NCBI RefSeq assembly: GCF_900109145.1
Contig: NZ_FNYY01000001.1
Coordinates: forward strand, 434,001 to 498,000
DNA length: 64,000 bases
Origin: Marinovum algicola
GTDB taxonomy: Bacteria > Pseudomonadota > Alphaproteobacteria > Rhodobacterales > Rhodobacteraceae
Direction: 5' to 3'
Part shown: positions 1-7,552 of the stretch, piece after piece
How positions within the stretch are numbered: position 1 is the first letter of the stretch
Layout of the letters: the number at the start of each line of letters is the position of its first letter
Notes under the pieces: generated by a model
Told to the model about the DNA's origin: nothing
Database searches by the model: none
What the model saw: only the letters and a program-made list of their open reading frames with translations
Made by a program: the position numbers and the translations under genes

Positions 1-2
1 GG

Positions 3-275
3 GCGGCGGTGCTGACCTGCCTGGCGCTGACCTGGCTCAACCCGCATGTCTACCTCGACACCGTGGTGCTTCTGGGCTCGATCTCGGCGCAATATGACGA
101 AAGACTGGCCTTCGCGCTGGGGGCGATGAGTGCCTCGTTTGCCTTTTTCTTCTCGCTGGGTTTCGGCGCCCGGCTGCTTCGGCCGCTCTTTACCTCGGCC
201 CGGGCCTGGCAGATCCTCGACGTGGTGGTCGGGCTGACTATGTGGGCGATCGCGGCAAAACTCATTCTGGGATAA
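3..275 (+). CDS. LysE/ArgO-family amino-acid exporter, C-terminal part
   Basis: The reading frame is open to the left edge, so only the last 90 or so residues are present and the true start lies outside the window. The visible part has the LysE/ArgO C-terminal layout: a short motif with TWLNPHVYLDTV, then hydrophobic segments separated by a basic loop (ARLLRPLF), and a last membrane helix ending AAKLILG. LysE and ArgO proteins export basic amino acids across the inner membrane. The NPH-Y-D motif after the first helix is typical of the family. The exported substrate cannot be judged from this fragment. Confidence 0.8.
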   Translation, partial: AAVLTCLALTWLNPHVYLDTVVLLGSISAQYDERLAFALGAMSASFAFFFSLGFGARLLRPLFTSARAWQILDVVVGLTMWAIAAKLILG

Positions 276-321
276 CGCTGCGGGCCTTGCACATCCCGCC
301 CGGGCGGGTCTTGATGCGCGC

Positions 322-1224
322 ATGACAAAACCCCAGCCTTCCCCTGTGCGTGGCGTGTTCTGGATGCTGGTCACGGGGCTGTGCTTCGTGGCGGTAACGG
401 CGCTCGTCAAATACCTCGACAATGCGGTGCCTTCGGCGCAGGCGGCGTTTCTGCGGTATGTGCTGGGGCTGGTCTTCCTGTTGCCGGCGGCCAGGACACT
501 GCTTGCCACACGGATGAGCCCGCGTCAGTGGCGGCTCTTTGGCCTGCGCGGCGCGGTGCACACCCTCGGGGTGATCCTGTGGTTCTTTGCCATGACGCGT
601 ATTCCCATCGCCGAGGTGACGGCGATGAACTATCTTTCGCCGGTCTATGTCACCATCGGGGCGGCGCTGTTTCTGGGTGAAAAGCTGGCTTTTCGGCGGA
701 TCCTGGCGGTCTGTATCGCGCTGCTGGGGGCGGTGATCATCCTGCGGCCGGGCTTTCGCGAAGTGAACCCCGGCCATCTGGCGATGCTGGGCACCGCGGT
801 GCTGTTTGCCTGTTCCTACCTGGTGGCCAAGATCGTGGCCGACGAGGTGTCGCCGACGCTGGTTGTCGCCATGCTCTCGGTCACCGTGACCATCGGGCTG
901 GCGCCTTTTGCCTTGGTCGTCTGGGTCGCGCCCGACCTGTGGACGCTGGCGGTCCTGTTTGCCGTCGCCTGTTTCGCCACGGGGGGGCATTTTGCCATGA
1001 CCCTGGCGTTTCGCGCCGCGCCCCTGACGGTGACCCAGCCGATCACCTTTCTGCAACTGGTCTGGGCGGTCAGCCTCGGAGCACTGGTCTTTGGCGAACC
1101 GGTCGATCCGGCGGTGGTGCTGGGCGGCGGGCTGATCCTGGGCTCGGTCATCTTCATCACCCTGCGCGAGGCGCAGCTCAAGCGCCGCGAAGTGACGCCC
1201 GGGGTCAACGCGCCCAAGGTCTGA
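322..1224 (+). CDS. DMT-superfamily (EamA) inner-membrane transporter
   Basis: A 300-residue protein with about ten hydrophobic segments arranged as two EamA repeats (roughly residues 10-140 and 150-285), the usual length and fold of 10-TM drug/metabolite exporters. The first repeat ends with the familiar GEKLAFRRILAVCIALLGAV pattern and the second with FGEPVDPAVVLGGGLILG. The ATG at 322 follows the LysE-like gene by 46 bp on the same strand, so the two may be co-transcribed, and both would be metabolite exporters. The family is known to move amino acids and other small metabolites; no substrate can be assigned. It ends 4 bp before the convergent XRE gene. Confidence 0.85.
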   Translation: MTKPQPSPVRGVFWMLVTGLCFVAVTALVKYLDNAVPSAQAAFLRYVLGLVFLLPAARTLLATRMSPRQWRLFGLRGAVHTLGVILWFFAMTRIPIAEVTAMNYLSPVYVTIGAALFLGEKLAFRRILAVCIALLGAVIILRPGFREVNPGHLAMLGTAVLFACSYLVAKIVADEVSPTLVVAMLSVTVTIGLAPFALVVWVAPDLWTLAVLFAVACFATGGHFAMTLAFRAAPLTVTQPITFLQLVWAVSLGALVFGEPVDPAVVLGGGLILGSVIFITLREAQLKRREVTPGVNAPKV

Positions 1225-1228
1225 GCCC

Positions 1229-2086
1229 TCACATCTCCTGCAACAGCGTTTCGATGTGATCGCCCAGAGCGCGGGCCGGGACCGCGGCCTCGCGCACCAG
1301 GTGATCGAAATGCCGGGTGATGGCGCGCACCCGCTCGGTGTCGCGGAAGGCCAGGTAATTGCTGCCGAGATAGATCACCGCCTGCAAGGGGCCAAAGATC
1401 GTCAGCGGCGCGGAATAGAGCCGGCGGGCGTCGAACAGGCAGATTCGCATCCGCGGATAGAGCTGCGCGGCCAGCCGCTGCAACCGCGCGAGCTGGGCCT
1501 GCCGCAGATCGCGGGGCAGCCCGGCGTAATATCCTGTGCCGCCGGCAAAGCTGGCGAGTTCGAACATCGGCAGGGAGATCTCGTAATCCGAGGCGGAATC
1601 GCGCATCCATTCCAGCCGCTCTTCCGAGGCGTTGATCGCCTGTTCGGCGGTGCGGCCCAGATGCGGCGTATATTCCCAATCCAGCACCTCGCGGGTCTTC
1701 AGCATGTCGGGCAGGGCAGGGGGAACATAGCGGATCTTGTAGCCGTCGGCCTCGAGATGCCAGTCGAAGATCTGCTGATCGACCAGCGCGCGCGGTGCCT
1801 CGGTGATGCGAAAGGCATTGGCGACAATGCGCGCGGCGCTCTCGGGTCGGTCCGACAGGCCCAGCAGCCAATCGGCCGAGACGCCCAGCGCCCGGGCACA
1901 TTCCGCCACCACTTGGCCGTTGGGCAGGCGTGCGCCGCTGCCGGAGACAAGCTGTGACACGGTCGATCGATCAACGCCGATGTCGCGCGCCAGGGCGCTC
2001 TGGTTGGTGCCGGCCTGGGCCATCGCTTCGCTGACCCTGCTTCGGAAGGTTTCAGCTCTGACGCGCTTGTCGGTTTTTGCCATCAT
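1229..2086 (-). CDS. XRE-family transcriptional regulator with a large C-terminal domain
   Basis: This 285-residue protein begins with a helix-turn-helix of the XRE/Cro type (about residues 13-75; SALARDIGVDRSTVSQLVSG is the recognition region, followed by CARALGVSADWLLGLSDR). The remaining 200 residues contain no motif I can name; they probably form the sensing or dimerisation domain. It is divergent from the DUF2061 gene across a 72-bp AT-rich gap that holds an inverted repeat, so autoregulation and control of the neighbour are likely. Two ATG codons are adjacent (2086 and 2083) and neither has a strong ribosome site. Confidence 0.75.
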   Translation of the reverse strand: MMAKTDKRVRAETFRSRVSEAMAQAGTNQSALARDIGVDRSTVSQLVSGSGARLPNGQVVAECARALGVSADWLLGLSDRPESAARIVANAFRITEAPRALVDQQIFDWHLEADGYKIRYVPPALPDMLKTREVLDWEYTPHLGRTAEQAINASEERLEWMRDSASDYEISLPMFELASFAGGTGYYAGLPRDLRQAQLARLQRLAAQLYPRMRICLFDARRLYSAPLTIFGPLQAVIYLGSNYLAFRDTERVRAITRHFDHLVREAAVPARALGDHIETLLQEM

Positions 2087-2108
2087 GTGGTGAATAATAT
2101 CACAGATG

Positions 2109-2132
2109 CGGAATTTTGCTAACTATATTCCG
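2109..2132. promoter_or_regulatory. Inverted repeat in the XRE/DUF2061 divergent promoter
   Basis: CGGAAT and ATTCCG form perfect 6-bp arms around a 12-bp AT-rich centre, in the only AT-rich stretch nearby and between two divergent starts. The adjacent GTGAATAATATCAC (4-bp arms) lies just upstream of the XRE start. This is the natural place for an operator of the XRE protein; the assignment is inference from position and symmetry. Confidence 0.4.
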
Positions 2133-2158
2133 AATGTCCCCACAGGCCTGACAGGCGT

Positions 2159-2395
2159 ATGCCGAAGCCATATCAACAAATGGAGGCAGACTTGGAAACG
2201 CGCGAACGCACGATCGTCAAAGGTGTGGTGTGGATTTTCATGGGGCTGGTGGTGATGAGCCTCGTGGGGCTGCTTTTCACCGGCTCCGTGGCCGTGGGCG
2301 GCACCATGGCGCTGGTGAATTCTGCAATCGGCTTCGTCAACTACGTGCTCTATGAACGCTTCTGGGCCGGGGTGCGCTGGGGTCGGCAGGCCTGA
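2159..2395 (+). CDS. DUF2061-family small membrane protein
   Basis: A 78-residue protein with two membrane segments (about residues 22-44 and 46-64) and a conserved tail NYVLYERFWAGVRWG, which matches the DUF2061 pattern of an aromatic-rich 'YY-HERxWxxIxWG' C-terminus. The function of DUF2061 proteins is unknown; some are fused or linked to sulfur-assimilation genes, but no such gene is adjacent here. The ATG at 2159 has only a weak ribosome site; a TTG at 2192 is preceded by GGAGG at good spacing and would give a 67-residue protein that starts where family similarity begins, so the start is uncertain. The gene ends 2 bp before the convergent NUDIX gene. Confidence 0.75.
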   Translation: MPKPYQQMEADLETRERTIVKGVVWIFMGLVVMSLVGLLFTGSVAVGGTMALVNSAIGFVNYVLYERFWAGVRWGRQA

Positions 2396-2397
2396 GG

Positions 2398-3096
2398 TCA
2401 GTCCGGCAGGGCGCGGCCGTGCAGGCGCAGAAACAGGCTTTCCTCGTCGTCATTGCGAAAGAATGGCACCGAGGCGGGCGGCGCGGGGTCATCGACCCGC
2501 GCGGCCACCTCGGCCAGCACCACTTCGGTGATGAACGGCAGGTCGAGCGCCCGCACCTCGTCGAGCGCGACCCAGTGCAGATGGCTCAACTCGTCGCAGG
2601 CGGCCGAGAAATCATCCGGGTCCGAGGCCAGGTCGGCGGCATCGATCAGGAAAAACCGCGCATCGAAGCGCCGGGGCCGGCCCGGCGGGGTGACGGCGCG
2701 AAAAACGAATTGCAGCGGCGCGGCATCGGGCAGAAGGCCCATGTCGGCAAAGCCCTGCCAATCGGCCGGAACCGCGCCGGGCCAGCGGCCTTTCTGGCCA
2801 AGCAACAGGCCGGTTTCTTCCCAGAGTTCGCGAATCGCGGCGGCGGCAACCGCGTGGCTGTTGTCGTCGACGCAATCCTCGCGCAGGCGATGGGCGCAGG
2901 GCAGGGCAATCGGACGGGCGAGCGGCACATCGGCATCCGCCGCATCCACCGCGCCGCCGGGAAAGACGAACTTGTTGGGCATGAAGGCCGCGGCAGCGCC
3001 GCGCTGACCCATCAGGATACGCGGCCGTGTCGCCCGGTCGCGCAGCACGATCACCGTCGCCGCGTCGCGTATCCCGGTCTTGTCGATGCTGCTCAT
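2398..3096 (-). CDS. NUDIX-fold hydrolase
   Basis: A 232-residue protein with an N-terminal NUDIX fold: GAAAAFMPNKFVFPGGAVD, then the helix REL-WEETGLLLG, which carries the catalytic REUxEExGU core. The upstream part of the Nudix box is divergent: the expected Gly and first Glu are Cys and His, as in NUDT7/NUDT19-like coenzyme A diphosphatase relatives and many 'NUDIX hydrolase' proteins of alphaproteobacteria. It probably hydrolyses a nucleoside-diphosphate-linked metabolite in the cytoplasm, substrate unknown. The ATG at 3096 was chosen because it opens just before the fold (SSIDKTGIRDAATVIVLRD). It lies 11 bp after the DUF983 stop on the same strand, so the pair is likely one operon. Confidence 0.82.
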   Translation of the reverse strand: MSSIDKTGIRDAATVIVLRDRATRPRILMGQRGAAAAFMPNKFVFPGGAVDAADADVPLARPIALPCAHRLREDCVDDNSHAVAAAAIRELWEETGLLLGQKGRWPGAVPADWQGFADMGLLPDAAPLQFVFRAVTPPGRPRRFDARFFLIDAADLASDPDDFSAACDELSHLHWVALDEVRALDLPFITEVVLAEVAARVDDPAPPASVPFFRNDDEESLFLRLHGRALPD

Positions 3097-3107
3097 CCTA
3101 CCCCCTG

Positions 3108-3569
3108 TCAGGGGCGCGGCGCCTCTGGTTCGGCCGGTTTGCCAAATCCGTGCATCCTGCGCGCCCATTGAAATGCCACGATCATGCCCTTGAGCCTCGG
3201 CAGAAGATATAGCGAGAGCGCAATCGTGCCAACGCCAAATATGGTGAAGAGCACCAGCGGCTCGGGCCGCCAGGTGGTAAAGACAACCAACAGCAACGGC
3301 GCCAGAAGATGGCCCACGATCAGGATGGTGAGATAGGCCGGGCCGTCGTCGGCGCGGTGGTGATGCAGCTCCTGCCGGCAGACCGGGCAGGCATCCCGCA
3401 CCTTGAGATAGCCGGAGAGCATCGGACCGTTGCCGCAGTTCGGGCACTTGCGCCGCCAGCCCTTCCAGAGCGTCGGCCAGAGCTCGCGTTCTGCCGTGTC
3501 GGGCCTGCTGCCGGGCCGCAGATCGACCGTCTCGACCGCATCGCGATCGGACAATTGATAATTCTTCAT
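3108..3569 (-). CDS. DUF983-family zinc-ribbon membrane protein
   Basis: A 153-residue protein with an N-terminal zinc ribbon (CPNCGNG and CPVCRQ, two CxxC pairs about 18 residues apart) followed by HHHRADDGPAY and two hydrophobic segments. This order, CxxC pairs then HHRADDxPAYxT then TM helices, is the DUF983 signature. The biochemical role is unknown. The ATG at 3569 is preferred over the TTG at 3590 because GAGGTG lies at proper spacing before it. It shares a short operon with the downstream NUDIX gene. Confidence 0.82.
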   Translation of the reverse strand: MKNYQLSDRDAVETVDLRPGSRPDTAERELWPTLWKGWRRKCPNCGNGPMLSGYLKVRDACPVCRQELHHHRADDGPAYLTILIVGHLLAPLLLVVFTTWRPEPLVLFTIFGVGTIALSLYLLPRLKGMIVAFQWARRMHGFGKPAEPEAPRP

Positions 3570-3655
3570 GGTCACCACCTCGCTAACCAAACCGAGACTA
3601 TGAGCCTTCCAATGAAAAAAACATCGGACAATCCGTCCTTGCGGCGGGATGTCGC

Positions 3656-3667
3656 GTGAGCGCTCAC
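3656..3667. promoter_or_regulatory. Perfect 12-bp palindrome GTGAGCGCTCAC
   Basis: A perfect 12-bp palindrome lies between the divergent DUF983 and EF-hand genes. Its core GAGCGCTC is the type of site bound by LacI/GalR-family repressors. No LacI-family gene is in the window, so a regulator, if any, must be elsewhere. GC-rich palindromes also occur by chance, so confidence is modest. Confidence 0.3.
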
Positions 3668-3788
3668 GGCGACGTGATCAAAAAACCTGCGCAGGGCCGA
3701 CGGAAGCGCCGGGCCGGCCCGTTTGAGGCTCAGATCGCGACGGAAAAGACCGCCGCATCGCAAGCAGGAAACCGAAAGGACGACTACA

Positions 3789-4403
3789 ATGAGCAAGACA
3801 CGCACTCCGCTGATCGGCGCGGCCCTCATCGCGGCCATCGCCCTGAGCGTTCCGGCAGGCAGCGCGCTGGCCAAGGGCGGCGCCGGCTTTGGCGGCATGG
3901 GGGGCGCAGCCGCTCTCGAGTTCGAGCATTTCGATCAGAATGGCAACGGCAGCCTGACCCCCGAGGAAATGCGCGACATCGGCAAGGCCCGCTTTGCCCG
4001 GATGGACGCCAACGGCGACGGCGAGTTGAGCGCCGAAGAGCTCGAGGCCGCGGACGACGCGCGCCGCGACGCCCGCTTTGCGCGAATGATCGACCGTCTC
4101 GACACCGATGGCAACGGCACCGTCAGCGCCGCCGAAATGGAGGCCGGCCACGACAAGATGCGCAAGGGCGGTAAGATGGGCAAAGGGCATGCCCGCGGCG
4201 ACAAGGCGCGCGGTGGCAAGGACGGTGGCGAACATCGCCGGGCCGACCGTGACGGCGCCCGCGGCGGCGCAGGTTTTGACCGGCTGTTCGCGCTGATCGA
4301 CACCGATGGCAACGGCAGCGTCTCGGAGGCCGAATTCGACAGCGCCAAGGAACGTCTTGCGGCCCGCCGCCCCGGCAATGCTCCGGCCCCGACCGAGAAC
4401 TGA
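3789..4403 (+). CDS. Exported EF-hand calcium-binding protein
   Basis: A 204-residue protein with a cleavable signal peptide (SKTRTPLIGAALIAAIALSV, cleavage near SALAKGG) and four EF-hand loops: DQNGNGSLTPEE, DANGDGELSAEE, DTDGNGTVSAAE and DTDGNGSVSEAE. Each has the Dx[DN]xxG pattern with Glu at position 12. Loops 3 and 4 are separated by a very basic, Gly-rich linker (KGGKMGKGHARGDKARGGKD). It should bind calcium in the periplasm or outside the cell. The start has AAAGGA eight bases upstream. It precedes an ECF sigma factor operon on the same strand, separated by a hairpin, which suggests a calcium- or metal-linked stress unit, but no direct function can be assigned. Confidence 0.85.
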   Translation: MSKTRTPLIGAALIAAIALSVPAGSALAKGGAGFGGMGGAAALEFEHFDQNGNGSLTPEEMRDIGKARFARMDANGDGELSAEELEAADDARRDARFARMIDRLDTDGNGTVSAAEMEAGHDKMRKGGKMGKGHARGDKARGGKDGGEHRRADRDGARGGAGFDRLFALIDTDGNGSVSEAEFDSAKERLAARRPGNAPAPTEN

Positions 4404-4454
4404 GCCCGGCTTCGGGCGCGAGCTTTCATCCCTTTGCTCCCGCCCGGTCCGCGT

Positions 4455-4478
4455 CTCCCCCTGCCATGGCGGGGGGAG
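4455..4478 (+). terminator. Stem-loop between EF-hand gene and ECF sigma gene
   Basis: CTCCCCC and GGGGGAG form a 7-bp stem that continues through a T.G pair into the self-complementary GCCATGGC. No T-run follows, so it is either a weak or Rho-assisted terminator of the EF-hand gene or an RNA stabiliser/attenuator ahead of the sigma factor gene. Confidence 0.45.
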
Positions 4479-4564
4479 GCGTCGAACAGACCAGGGATGA
4501 CCGCAAGGGGGCTGGCGGGATTGCCCGGTTCCCAAGCGCGACAAAAGGATTTAGGCCGCGGTAT

Positions 4565-5158
4565 ATGGACATGGCGCTCGACGCAACGGACGGGATCAGT
4601 GACGAGGCATTGCTGGTGCTCTACGCCAATGGCGACGGGCCGGCGGCGCGTGCCCTGACGCTGCGGCTGACGCCCCGGGCCTATGCCCAGGCCTTTCGCA
4701 TGCTGGGCGACCGCGCCGAGGCCGAGGACGTGACACAGGATGCGCTGATGCGCCTGTGGAAGATCGCGCCCGACTGGCGGCAGGGCGAGGCGCAGGTCAG
4801 CACCTGGCTTTGGCGGGTGGTGGCCAACCTGGCCACCGACCGGCTGCGCAAACGCCGCCGGGTTGCGCCGCTCGAGGACGCCGGCGAACCGGTGGACGAC
4901 ACCGGCGACGCCCCGGCACAGATGCAGACCGAGGCGCGACGCGCCGCCCTGGCCGGGGCGCTGGCCAAACTGCCGGAACGGCAGCGCCGGGCGGTTGAAC
5001 TGAGGCATTTCGAGGGGTTGGGCAACCCCGAGATCGCCGCCATACTTGGGATCAGCGTTGAGGCTGTCGAAAGCCTTACCGCACGTGGCAAGCGGGCCCT
5101 GGCCCGCGCGCTTGAGGGCCGCAAGGCAGAACTGGGGTACACCGATGACGAGGTCTGA
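4565..5158 (+). CDS. ECF-type RNA polymerase sigma factor
   Basis: A 197-residue protein with the two conserved sigma regions: region 2 (ARALTLRLTPRAYAQAFRML and AEAEDVTQDALMRLWKIAPDW, core-binding and -10 recognition) and region 4 (LPERQRRAVELRHFEGLGNP followed by EIAAILGISVEAVESL, the -35 helix-turn-helix). The loop between them is short, as in ECF (group 4) factors. The ATG at 4565 is taken because region 2 begins shortly after it; a second ATG lies at 4571. The gene overlaps the next one by 14 bp, which points to translational coupling with a membrane protein that may act as its anti-sigma factor. Confidence 0.88.
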   Translation: MDMALDATDGISDEALLVLYANGDGPAARALTLRLTPRAYAQAFRMLGDRAEAEDVTQDALMRLWKIAPDWRQGEAQVSTWLWRVVANLATDRLRKRRRVAPLEDAGEPVDDTGDAPAQMQTEARRAALAGALAKLPERQRRAVELRHFEGLGNPEIAAILGISVEAVESLTARGKRALARALEGRKAELGYTDDEV

Positions 5159-5534
5159 CAAACTGGGCGAGGAGGCTTTCCTCGAGGCGCTGTTCGAGGA
5201 AGAACGGCAGGCGCGCCGTCCTTCTGGCCCGGAGGTCTCGCCGGAGCTGCTGGCGCGGGTGATGACCGATGCCGAAACGGTGCAGGCCGGTTTCGACACA
5301 GCTAAATTGCCGGAACGCAAAGCGCCGCCGCGCCCGGGTCTTTTCGCGCAGCTTGGCGCGGCGCTGGGCGGCTGGCCGGCCTTTGCCGGGCTGGCGGCGG
5401 CGTCGGTCAGCGGGCTGTTGATCGGCATCAGCCCGCCTGAGAGCCTCAGCGAGACGGCGGCCTATTACACCACCGAGGAGGCGGCGCTTTATGATCCGGT
5501 CTCCGGCTTCGACTTCGACCTTGGGGAAGGCTGA
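5145..5534 (+). CDS. Small single-pass membrane protein coupled to the ECF sigma factor
   Basis: A 129-residue protein with no family I can name. The N-terminal 60 residues are acidic and helical (EEAFLEALFEEERQARRPSG), the middle has one hydrophobic segment (ALGGWPAFAGLAAASVSGLL), and the last 30 residues are acidic and would be periplasmic. Its start lies inside the sigma gene and its stop is 2 bp before the metal-sensor-like gene. By position and topology it could be the anti-sigma factor, but it lacks a recognisable zinc-binding HxxxCxxC motif, so this is inference only. Confidence 0.7.
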   Translation: MTRSDKLGEEAFLEALFEEERQARRPSGPEVSPELLARVMTDAETVQAGFDTAKLPERKAPPRPGLFAQLGAALGGWPAFAGLAAASVSGLLIGISPPESLSETAAYYTTEEAALYDPVSGFDFDLGEG

Positions 5535-5536
5535 CC

Positions 5537-6028
5537 ATGGCGGACAATACCAAACCACGCCGCATTTTGCCGGGCCTGCGGGTCGTGCTGTTTCTGTCCC
5601 TGGCGATGAACCTGGCGATTGTCGGGCTGGTGGCGGGCTTTCTGCTCACCGGCGGGCCGGGCAAGGCGCCGCCGCGCAACCCGCGTGACGCCGTGGCGCC
5701 TTACACCCAGGCCCTGACCCGCGACGACCGCAAGGCGATCGGCCGCGAATGGTTTCGCGAGATGCGCAAGGAAGGCCCGCGCGAGGCGGTGCGAGAGCGG
5801 GCCCGGGCCGAATACCGCGAAGCGCTGGCCGTGCTGCGCGCCGAGCCGTTCGATGCGGGCGCCTTCGCCGAGGTGCTCGATCGCCAGAACGCCCGTGCCG
5901 CCGCGCGCCAGCAGCGCGGTCAGGAGATCCTGGTGTCCTATGTGGCCGCGATGAGCCCCGAGGGCCGCGCCGCCTTTGCCGACCGCGTGGCCGAGGCGCT
6001 GGAGCGCGGCGACCGGCGCCACAAGTAA
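5537..6028 (+). CDS. Periplasmic heavy-metal-sensor-like protein (CnrX/Spy-like)
   Basis: A 163-residue protein with one N-terminal membrane anchor (VVLFLSLAMNLAIVGLVAGF) and a periplasmic, helical, Arg/Glu-rich domain (FREMRKEGPREAVRERARAE and AYVAAMSPEGRAAFADRVAE regions). This matches the 'periplasmic heavy metal sensor' group related to CnrX and CpxP/Spy, which sense metals or misfolded protein and signal to ECF sigma factors. It is the third gene of the sigma operon, so it plausibly feeds the signal to the membrane partner. I see no clear metal-ligand cluster (few His, no Cys), so metal specificity is not supported. Confidence 0.7.
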   Translation: MADNTKPRRILPGLRVVLFLSLAMNLAIVGLVAGFLLTGGPGKAPPRNPRDAVAPYTQALTRDDRKAIGREWFREMRKEGPREAVRERARAEYREALAVLRAEPFDAGAFAEVLDRQNARAAARQQRGQEILVSYVAAMSPEGRAAFADRVAEALERGDRRHK

Positions 6029-6034
6029 CCCCGC

Positions 6035-7456
6035 TCAGGCCGCCGGGCGGCGCAGTTCGACCTGGTTGCGGCCGTGCGCCTTGGCCTTGTAGAGCGCGGC
6101 ATCGGCATCCCGCAAAAGCGCCTCGGGCCGCAGCGGGGCGGCACCGGCGGCGGCGCCCGGCGTCGCCTGTGGCCGCGCGATCATCACGCCGATCGAAATC
6201 GTGATGCGGATCGGCGCCTCCTGCCCGGGAATGGCGAAGGGCGCGTCCGACACCGCGGCGCAGAGCCGGTGCGCGGTGCGGTTGGCCCGGTGGTCGGCGG
6301 CGTCGGGCAGCACGACGAGAAACTCCTCGCCGCCGATCCGCGCCACCAGGTCGACGGCGCGCAGATTGTCGCGCAGCCGCCGCGCCAGCTCCGACAATAC
6401 GGCATCGCCGGCGGCATGGCCAAAGTTGTCGTTGACCTTCTTGAAGTGATCGAGATCGGCCACCATCACCGCGAAGGGCCGGCCCAGACGGGTCGCCCGC
6501 TCCGAGATCCGGGTGATATGGGGCAGGGCGTAGCGGCGATTGAACAGCCCGGTCAGCGGATCGGTCACCGCCGCGCGGAGCCCTTCGCGCACCGTGCTGC
6601 GCAGCCGGTCGGCCATGCGTTTGCGTGCCACCAGCCGCTCCACCCGCAGGGCGATCTCGGCGGGCGAGGTATCGGCCGGGGCGACATCGTCGGCCCCCAG
6701 ATCGAGCACCGCGGCCGCCAGCGGCCCGGCGTTCTCCGGCGCCAGCACCAGCACCCCGGCATAGCGGGTGGCGGCGCGGGCGCGCAGGTCGGGCAGGATC
6801 TGCATTTCCGCATCCGCCTTGCCGGCATCGAGCGCGATCACCAGCACATCCGGCGTCGCCCCGGCGGGGCCGCCCGGCGGCCGGTTCAGCGGATGAAACA
6901 CCTCGCGCGGCGACATCAGGTCGAGCCGATGCGGCAGCAGCCCGCGCAGGTCGCGCAGCCGGCCGGCCAGGCCGCGCCGCTCTTCGGCGATAATCCCGAT
7001 GCGGGCCGGAAGATCGAAGCGCGCCGCCGGTTCCGACAGGCCCAGCGCGCGGTGGGTGCCGTCGCGCATCCGCAGCTCCATCTCGGTCTCGTGGCCACGC
7101 AGCAGCGCCCGCAGCCGGGCCAGCAAGAGCGTGTCGCAGCACGGCTGATCGAGGATGCTGCTGGCCCCGGCCTCAAGCGCGGCAATGCGGGCATCGGCGC
7201 TGTTTTCCGATGCCATCAGCACGATCGGACAATGCGCCGTGGCGGCAAGGCTGCGCAGCCGGCGGCAGAGATCGACCGGCGAGGCATCGCCCAGCCCGCC
7301 GATGAGGATCACCGAGGGGGTCTTGCGGCGCACTTGCTCCAGCGCTTCGGCGGCGCTCACCGCCTGTTCGACCTCGTAGAAGGCCGCCGCCAGTTTGACT
7401 TTCAGAACGATGCGGTTGGTCGCCACCGCATCGACAAGTAGGATTTGCCGTGCCAA
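6035..7456 (-). CDS. PleD-like diguanylate cyclase with degenerate receiver domains
   Basis: A 473-residue protein with PleD architecture: receiver 1 (about 3-120), receiver-like 2 (about 150-280) and a GGDEF domain (about 295-470). The GGDEF site is GGEEF at 375-379, with substrate residues DLDHFKKVNDNFGH before it and an RxxD inhibitory site (RAVD, 366-369) five residues upstream, so cyclic-di-GMP synthesis with product inhibition is expected. Receiver 1 starts ILLVDA (one acid of the usual DD pair lost), has Gly53 where the phosphorylated Asp should be, and Gln104 where the conserved Lys should be. Receiver 2 has Ala208 at the Asp position. Control by phosphorylation in the PleD way is therefore unlikely. 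It is monocistronic and divergent from the DUF3572 gene. Confidence 0.9.
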   Translation of the reverse strand: MARQILLVDAVATNRIVLKVKLAAAFYEVEQAVSAAEALEQVRRKTPSVILIGGLGDASPVDLCRRLRSLAATAHCPIVLMASENSADARIAALEAGASSILDQPCCDTLLLARLRALLRGHETEMELRMRDGTHRALGLSEPAARFDLPARIGIIAEERRGLAGRLRDLRGLLPHRLDLMSPREVFHPLNRPPGGPAGATPDVLVIALDAGKADAEMQILPDLRARAATRYAGVLVLAPENAGPLAAAVLDLGADDVAPADTSPAEIALRVERLVARKRMADRLRSTVREGLRAAVTDPLTGLFNRRYALPHITRISERATRLGRPFAVMVADLDHFKKVNDNFGHAAGDAVLSELARRLRDNLRAVDLVARIGGEEFLVVLPDAADHRANRTAHRLCAAVSDAPFAIPGQEAPIRITISIGVMIARPQATPGAAAGAAPLRPEALLRDADAALYKAKAHGRNQVELRRPAA

Positions 7457-7552
7457 CAGTGAACCCTCGGGTCTTTCCTCAATCTTGTGTTAAGTTTTCG
7501 GCCCGAAGAGTTAAGAAATTCTTTCCACGCGGTAACATTCGGGAGCGCACAT

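Noticed and set aside
5646-7142. A 498-codon frame on the same strand as the PleD-like gene but another phase.
   Set aside because: It is Arg/Ala/Gly repeats without family features, while the 6035-7456 frame has receiver and GGDEF domains with catalytic residues.
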